Shown piece by piece: positions 60,232-64,000 of a stretch of DNA of 64,000 bases. The notes beneath the pieces are model-generated. The model was not told where the DNA came from. It worked only from the letters and a program-made list of their open reading frames with translations, and did no database searches. The position numbers and the translations under genes were made by a program. This stretch comes from Pseudomonas brassicacearum subsp. neoaurantiaca (GTDB taxonomy: Bacteria; Pseudomonadota; Gammaproteobacteria; Pseudomonadales; Pseudomonadaceae), in contig NZ_VDLV01000012.1 in assembly GCF_013608025.1 (NCBI RefSeq), forward strand, positions 169,623-233,622, in the 5' to 3' direction. The stretch's first letter is position 1. Every line of letters begins with the position of its first letter.

Positions 60232-60822
60232 TCAGGCCAGGGCTTCACGGACGAAGTCCAGCCGATCCTGCCCAAAGAACAGTTCACTGCCGACAAACAT
60301 GCTCGGAGCACCGAACACGCCCCTACGAATAGCTTCTTCGGTCGTGCTTTTGAGCTGCTCCTTGACCGACTGATCGGTCGTCAGGGCGAGTACATACTCA
60401 GGGTCGAAACCACCTTCCTTCAAGACCGTCGCGACGGTTGCCGGATCGTTGAGGTTGCGCCCGTTTACCCACAGCGCACGGAACAGGCAATCAATAAAAG
60501 GCTCGAAGCGGTCAGGTTGATGCAATTGCATGCCGGTCACGGCACGCATCAGCAGCAGCGTATTGATTGGGAAGTAAGGGTTGAGCTTGAATTCGACACC
60601 GTAGCGCTTGGCGAAACGACTCAAGTCCTGAAATAGATAGGGACCTTTGGCGGGCACGGTAACAGGGGATGCGTTACCCGTTGCCTTGAAGACGCCACCG
60701 AGCAACATGGGGCGGTAAACCAGCGCACTGTCAGCTTGTGCACACAGCGTGGGCAACTGGGTATAGGCCAGGTAGGTGGTCGGGCTGCCGAGATCGAAGA
60801 AAAATTCCACGGATTTGTTCAT
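60232..60822 (-). CDS. 2-hydroxychromene-2-carboxylate isomerase family protein (DsbA-like)
   Basis: A 196-residue thioredoxin-fold protein of the kappa-class GST/HCCA isomerase family. The glutathione-binding Ser is in DLGSPTTYLAY (in place of a CxxC), and the segment GVFGAPSMFVGSELFFGQDRLD is the cis-Pro and following region. Members use glutathione as cofactor to isomerise aromatic catabolites. Either of two ATGs (60828, 60822) may be used; I take the second. The gene precedes an SDR gene on the same strand upstream by 32 bases, suggesting co-transcription. Confidence 0.87.
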   Translation of the reverse strand: MNKSVEFFFDLGSPTTYLAYTQLPTLCAQADSALVYRPMLLGGVFKATGNASPVTVPAKGPYLFQDLSRFAKRYGVEFKLNPYFPINTLLLMRAVTGMQLHQPDRFEPFIDCLFRALWVNGRNLNDPATVATVLKEGGFDPEYVLALTTDQSVKEQLKSTTEEAIRRGVFGAPSMFVGSELFFGQDRLDFVREALA

Positions 60823-60854
60823 GAGCATTGCTCTCTTATTAGCATGAGGTGGGC

Positions 60855-61583
60855 TTACCAGCGTTCGCTCCAGGGACGCAGGTCCAGCTCGAAGGTCCAG
60901 GCGTCACGGGGCTGGGTATGCAGATACCAATAATTTTCGGCAATGTGTTCAGGGTCGAGGATGCCATTCTCATCCTTGGTTGCGTATTTTTCCGGGAAGT
61001 TGTCGCGGATGAAGTCAGTGTCGATGGCTCCATCCACCACCACGTGGGCGACATGAATATTCATTGGTCCCAATTCGCGCGCCATACTCTGGGCCAGCGC
61101 GCGAATGCCATGTTTGGCTCCCGCAAATGCTGCGAACCCGGATGCTCCGCGCAACCCCGCCGTAGCCCCGGTAAACAGGATCGTCCCACGGCGACGCGTG
61201 GCCATCCGCTTGGCCACTTCCCGGGCATTGAGGAAACCTGAGAAACAGGCCATTTCCCAGATCTTGAAATATTTACGTGCGGTTTCCTCAAGGATGCTGC
61301 AGGGCACATTCGCGCCAATATTAAACACAAAGGCTTCGATCGGACCGATCTGATTCTCGATCTGCTCAATCAGCGCGATTACATCGTCTTCCTTGCGTGC
61401 GTCACAGGCAAAACCATGAGCTTCCCCGCCTTGCGCCCTTATATCGTCGACCAATGGCTCAAGCTTGTCGGCACTTCGACGCGTAACGCAAGCCACGAAA
61501 CCTTCCCGGGCGAAACGCTTGGCGATCGCGCCACCCGTGGCGTCGCCGGCACCTACAACCAGTACGACCTTCTTATTATTCAT
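60855..61583 (-). CDS. SDR family oxidoreductase (FxxxK variant)
   Basis: A 242-residue short-chain dehydrogenase. The cofactor loop is GAGDATGGAIAKRFA and the strand motif is FNIGANVP. The catalytic YxxxK is FAGAK, with Phe at the Tyr position, as I recall for a group of SDRs with the FAAFAGAKHGIRALAQSMAR segment; activity with that residue is unclear. GGAG lies nine bases before ATG 61583. It is divergent from a TetR gene with two tandem operators between, which very likely regulate it. It precedes the isomerase gene. Confidence 0.85.
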   Translation of the reverse strand: MNNKKVVLVVGAGDATGGAIAKRFAREGFVACVTRRSADKLEPLVDDIRAQGGEAHGFACDARKEDDVIALIEQIENQIGPIEAFVFNIGANVPCSILEETARKYFKIWEMACFSGFLNAREVAKRMATRRRGTILFTGATAGLRGASGFAAFAGAKHGIRALAQSMARELGPMNIHVAHVVVDGAIDTDFIRDNFPEKYATKDENGILDPEHIAENYWYLHTQPRDAWTFELDLRPWSERW

Positions 61584-61598
61584 GGTTAGCTCCATTGC

Positions 61599-61626
61599 TA
61601 AACGATCGTTAACTAAACGGACGTTA
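61599..61626. promoter_or_regulatory. Two tandem operators for the TetR regulator
   Basis: TAAACGATCGTTA (61599-61611) and TAAACGGACGTTA (61614-61626) are two 13-base sites starting 15 bases apart, each with ACG-NN-CGT dyad symmetry. They lie in the 89-base divergent gap between the SDR and TetR genes, exactly where repressor binding would control both. Confidence 0.75.
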
Positions 61627-61672
61627 TGCTAAGATCCGGCCATCGTCAAGGTGATGATCAAGAGGCAAGACA

Positions 61673-62239
61673 ATGCGTTATTCGGCCAATCACAAAATGG
61701 AAACTCGCGAGAAACTGCTCGCCAGCAGTGCCGTATCGGCCAAGACGTCAGGTTTTTCGACGGTAGGGGTTGATGGCCTCATGAAGGCGATCGGGTTGAG
61801 CGGCGGGGCGTTTTATAGTCACTTTTCGTCCAAGGACGAGCTTTTCAAGACTATCGTCGAGCGCGAGCTGGCTCATAGCTTGGATCGCCTGAGTGGCGAG
61901 GTCATGGACTCAGTGAAGTTGGAACGCTGTCTTAAGCAGTACCTGAGCATGAGCCATGTCGAGCATCCGGAGGCGGGGTGTGCCTTGCCGGTATTGGGCG
62001 CTGAGATTGCGCGTTCGGATGTGCAGGTGCGTGAGGCAGCGCAAACGTGGATCTGTCGTTTGCATGACGGTTGGGCAAAAGTATTGGGAAGCGATAGCTT
62101 GGCCTGGGCGATCCTGTCGCAATGCGTTGGGGCGCTTGTCGTCGCCCGCATGCTCGTCACGCCGGAAGTCCAGCGTGATGTTCTCAAATCCAGTCATGAG
62201 GAAGTCAGCCGTCGGCTGTCTGAGCGGCAATCTGACTGA
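61673..62239 (+). CDS. TetR/AcrR family transcriptional regulator
   Basis: A 188-residue repressor. The helix-turn-helix (about 10-60) is FSTVGVDGLMKAIGLSGGAFYSHFSSKDELFKTI. The C-terminal ligand-binding helical domain follows, with a Cys-Ala-Leu segment GCALPVLGAEIARSD typical of the group that senses electrophiles or aromatic compounds. It is divergent from the SDR gene. Start ATG 61673 with GAGGCAAGACA upstream. Confidence 0.92.
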   Translation: MRYSANHKMETREKLLASSAVSAKTSGFSTVGVDGLMKAIGLSGGAFYSHFSSKDELFKTIVERELAHSLDRLSGEVMDSVKLERCLKQYLSMSHVEHPEAGCALPVLGAEIARSDVQVREAAQTWICRLHDGWAKVLGSDSLAWAILSQCVGALVVARMLVTPEVQRDVLKSSHEEVSRRLSERQSD

Positions 62240-62246
62240 CCCGCCG

Positions 62247-62528
62247 CTATTTGCAGATCACGATCATGCTGCGACTGGTGTACCCGGCTGGGTTGAGTCC
62301 GAAAGGATAATCACCCGGCTCTTCGACTGCATCGCCTGACTTGGCGATGACCTTGTAGTTTTTTGGGGCGCATGAGTTCGCGGCGGTGGCGGCACATTGG
62401 TCCCAGGATGACGTCAGGCCAGAACAATTGATGTGCAAGCCTTTCTTACCACGCTTGATTTCGGTTTTCGATGTTGCCGCGCAGCCAGCAATTGCAAGTA
62501 CCGCGATCAGTATCAGAATTCGTTTCAT
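62247..62528 (-). CDS. Small lipoprotein (93 aa), hypothetical
   Basis: An exported lipoprotein: signal KRILILIAVLAIAGC with lipidated Cys16. The mature part has several Cys (INCSGLTSSWDQCAATAANSC) that could form disulfides, and YKVIAKSGDA. Its 3' end lies eight bases from the convergent TetR stop. No known family is recognised. Confidence 0.75.
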   Translation of the reverse strand: MKRILILIAVLAIAGCAATSKTEIKRGKKGLHINCSGLTSSWDQCAATAANSCAPKNYKVIAKSGDAVEEPGDYPFGLNPAGYTSRSMIVICK

Positions 62529-62696
62529 TCCCGTCCTTATGCCGTCGCGGATCTTTTGCCTGCGTGCGGCTGCTTTCGCTTTGGTCTTAAGCGTTCATGA
62601 CGTCCTTATATGAAAAAATTCCATGCTGACCATTAGGTTACGGCGCTAAACATGGCCTAAATGCGCGGTAAATACCAGAGCTACGTGAAAAGCTGC

Positions 62697-63584
62697 TCAA
62701 TCTGCTGCAATGGCCGGCTTTGCGGTCTCCCCCATGGTCAACGTTGCGCCGATCGAAGCGAGGATAATGCAGGTAATGGCAGCCCATTGGGACAATGAAA
62801 GGTATTCATGAAGGAATATCAGTCCTGACAACGCGCCGATCGCGGGCTCTACACTCATCAGCGTCCCGAATGTACGGGCTGGAATGCGGGTCAGGGCAAT
62901 CATCTCCAAGGTATAAGGCAGGGCGGTGGACAGGATGGCGACACCAACGGCGATTGGAATCAGGCTTGGTGTCAGTAGTGTGGCCCCAGCGTGAACGATG
63001 CCAATAGGGGCTACAAACAGTGCGGCGATCATGACCCCCAAAGCTGCGGTCTGCACGCCATTGTCCGCTCCAGCTTTCTGGCCAAACAGGATGTACAGCG
63101 CCCAACAAATTCCGGCGCCCAGGGCATAGGCAGCACCGATCAGGTCGATGCCGGTGCTGGTGGCCCCGGAGGGTATGAGCAGCAACAAGCCAATCACCGC
63201 CAGGGCGATCCAGAGAAAATCAATCGCCCGGCGTGACGCGTAGATAGCGACCGCCAGGGGGCCGGTGAATTCCAGTGCCACGGCAATGCCCAGCGGAACG
63301 GTGCGCAGTGACATATAGAAGAGGAAATTCATGCCACCCAGAGCCATTCCGTAGATCACTACGGTGCGCAAGGATTGGGCGGTGAGTTTGGCTCTCCATG
63401 GACGTAGCAACAACAGCATGATGATGCTGGCGAAAATGAGGCGTAGCGTCGTGGTGCCTTGTGCACCCACTACCGGGAACATGCTCTTGGCGAGTGACGC
63501 GCCGGACTGGATCGATGCCATGGCGATCAGTAGCAGGGCAACCGGGTATAAAGAGGATGCCAGGCTGCGATTTGGTGGGGTCAT
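62697..63584 (-). CDS. EamA family exporter, RhtA-like
   Basis: A 295-residue protein, equal in length to E. coli RhtA, with ten predicted helices in two EamA repeats. RhtA-like segments are MNFLFYMSLRTVPLGIAVALEFTGPLAVA and LPYTLEMIALTRIPARTFGTLMSVEPAIGALSG. RhtA exports threonine, homoserine and analogues; the same is likely here. ATG at 63584. It lies upstream of the stable-RNA promoters, transcribed away from them. Confidence 0.87.
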   Translation of the reverse strand: MTPPNRSLASSLYPVALLLIAMASIQSGASLAKSMFPVVGAQGTTTLRLIFASIIMLLLLRPWRAKLTAQSLRTVVIYGMALGGMNFLFYMSLRTVPLGIAVALEFTGPLAVAIYASRRAIDFLWIALAVIGLLLLIPSGATSTGIDLIGAAYALGAGICWALYILFGQKAGADNGVQTAALGVMIAALFVAPIGIVHAGATLLTPSLIPIAVGVAILSTALPYTLEMIALTRIPARTFGTLMSVEPAIGALSGLIFLHEYLSLSQWAAITCIILASIGATLTMGETAKPAIAAD

Positions 63585-63720
63585 TACAAGGTTTCATCCG
63601 TTGCGAAGGCTGGAGAAGTGGTTTTTGAGCAATATAGTGCGCACTTCACGCGACGCAGTCTATATATAAGACGGGCTTGTACCGTTTCGGCCAGAAAAAT
63701 GGAGAAAGAGAAAATAACGG
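63585..63720. other. Intergenic region upstream of the rhtA-like gene
   Basis: No gene seen. An AT-rich segment (TATATATAAGAC near 63660) may belong to the promoter of the exporter gene on the minus strand. Confidence 0.35.
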
Positions 63721-63748
63721 TTGACGGCAGATTCCAGGTGTCTATAAT
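63721..63748 (+). promoter_or_regulatory. Strong stable-RNA-type promoter (upstream)
   Basis: TTGACG (63721-63726) and a perfect TATAAT (63743-63748) are spaced by 16 bases and followed by a GC-rich discriminator (TCGCCCC). The AT-rich sequence before it resembles an UP element. It is the first of two promoters about 200 bases apart. Confidence 0.7.
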
Positions 63749-63923
63749 TCGCCCCACTTCCGGCGCAGTCGAAACGGAAAACTCCTTGATTTTCAATGAG
63801 TTAAGTAGGTTTCGATAGGTCAGGTGCTTCAGTTCATCGAAGCGTTGAAGGAGTTGATAGGGCGGTGTTGTTTGCTCTATCGGCGATTCGATCCTCTCGG
63901 TCGAAAGCGGTGAAAAAGAGGTG

Positions 63924-63951
63924 TTGACAGCAGCGAACAACGCTGTAGAAT
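63924..63951 (+). promoter_or_regulatory. Strong rRNA-type promoter (downstream)
   Basis: TTGACA (63924-63929) and TAGAAT (63946-63951), spacing 16, followed by TCGCCTCCCGCTAACGAGA, closely resemble Pseudomonas rRNA operon promoters. The window ends 49 bases later. The 16S gene would begin beyond the right edge. Confidence 0.72.
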
Positions 63952-64000
63952 TCGCCTCCCGCTAACGAGAGATCGAAAGCGCAAGTGGTTGAAGTTGTTA

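Noticed and set aside
60855..61583. Phe in place of the catalytic Tyr of the SDR as a sign of lost function
   Set aside because: I recall the same FxxxK pattern from a subgroup of SDR proteins, so it is probably a family trait and not a mutation in this copy.

Overview
The window is a GC-rich chromosomal segment of a fluorescent-group Pseudomonas (Gammaproteobacteria). This rests on the gene content and order (cysH, thrH and pabB clustered together; prpR-prpB-prpC-acnD-prpF), on a DUF6124-type protein, and on at least a dozen copies of two Pseudomonas-type REP/REPIN repeat families placed between genes. The species cannot be named from sequence reading alone. No prophage, complete insertion sequence or CRISPR array is visible; this is mostly core chromosome with some accessory genes.

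Layout. 0-9.5 kb: the 3' part of a transglutaminase-like gene, a cytochrome c, a fatty-acid beta-oxidation pair (thiolase plus a fused hydratase/dehydrogenase), a glutamine amidotransferase, CorA, a PlsC-type acyltransferase and a small crotonase. 9.7-11.6 kb: tRNA-Ser(GGA), a DUF6124 gene, an anonymous stretch with a possible gene remnant, and a secreted NTF2-like protein. 11.6-17.1 kb: an AraC regulator divergent from an MFS transporter, an FAH-family hydrolase, an SDR and a 2-hydroxyacid dehydrogenase, probably one catabolic unit for an unidentified acid. 17.3-18.3 kb: a HigBA toxin-antitoxin pair with a long-tailed antitoxin. 18.3-24.6 kb: assorted single genes, including a DapF paralogue lacking one catalytic cysteine. 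25-30 kb: a hybrid histidine kinase, a cluster of small low-complexity proteins, a candidate small RNA and a HAD phosphatase. 30-34.5 kb: an SDR/LysR divergent pair, then a racemase-fold protein with an NCS1 permease.

35-41.3 kb: cysH, thrH and pabB, followed by a three-gene operon (retropepsin-like protease, transglutaminase-like domain fused to seven membrane helices, ATP-grasp ligase) that looks like a poorly understood envelope or peptide-modification system. 41.5-48.4 kb: the methylcitrate (propionate) operon, with palindromic operators upstream of its GntR regulator and no prpD beside it. 48.6-54.8 kb: an eight-gene, tightly overlapping operon with a metal ABC transporter, two substrate-binding-type proteins, a PepSY membrane protein and three small membrane or periplasmic proteins of unknown role. 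55-63.6 kb: a VOC protein, a decayed soxR, a small lipoprotein, a LysE exporter, a cysteine desulfurase, an M24 aminopeptidase, a DsbA-like isomerase/SDR pair facing a TetR regulator across two tandem operators, another lipoprotein and a RhtA-like exporter. The last 300 bases carry two strong stable-RNA-type promoters, so an rRNA operon probably begins just beyond the right edge.

All calls are from reading sequence and translations; no database search was run.
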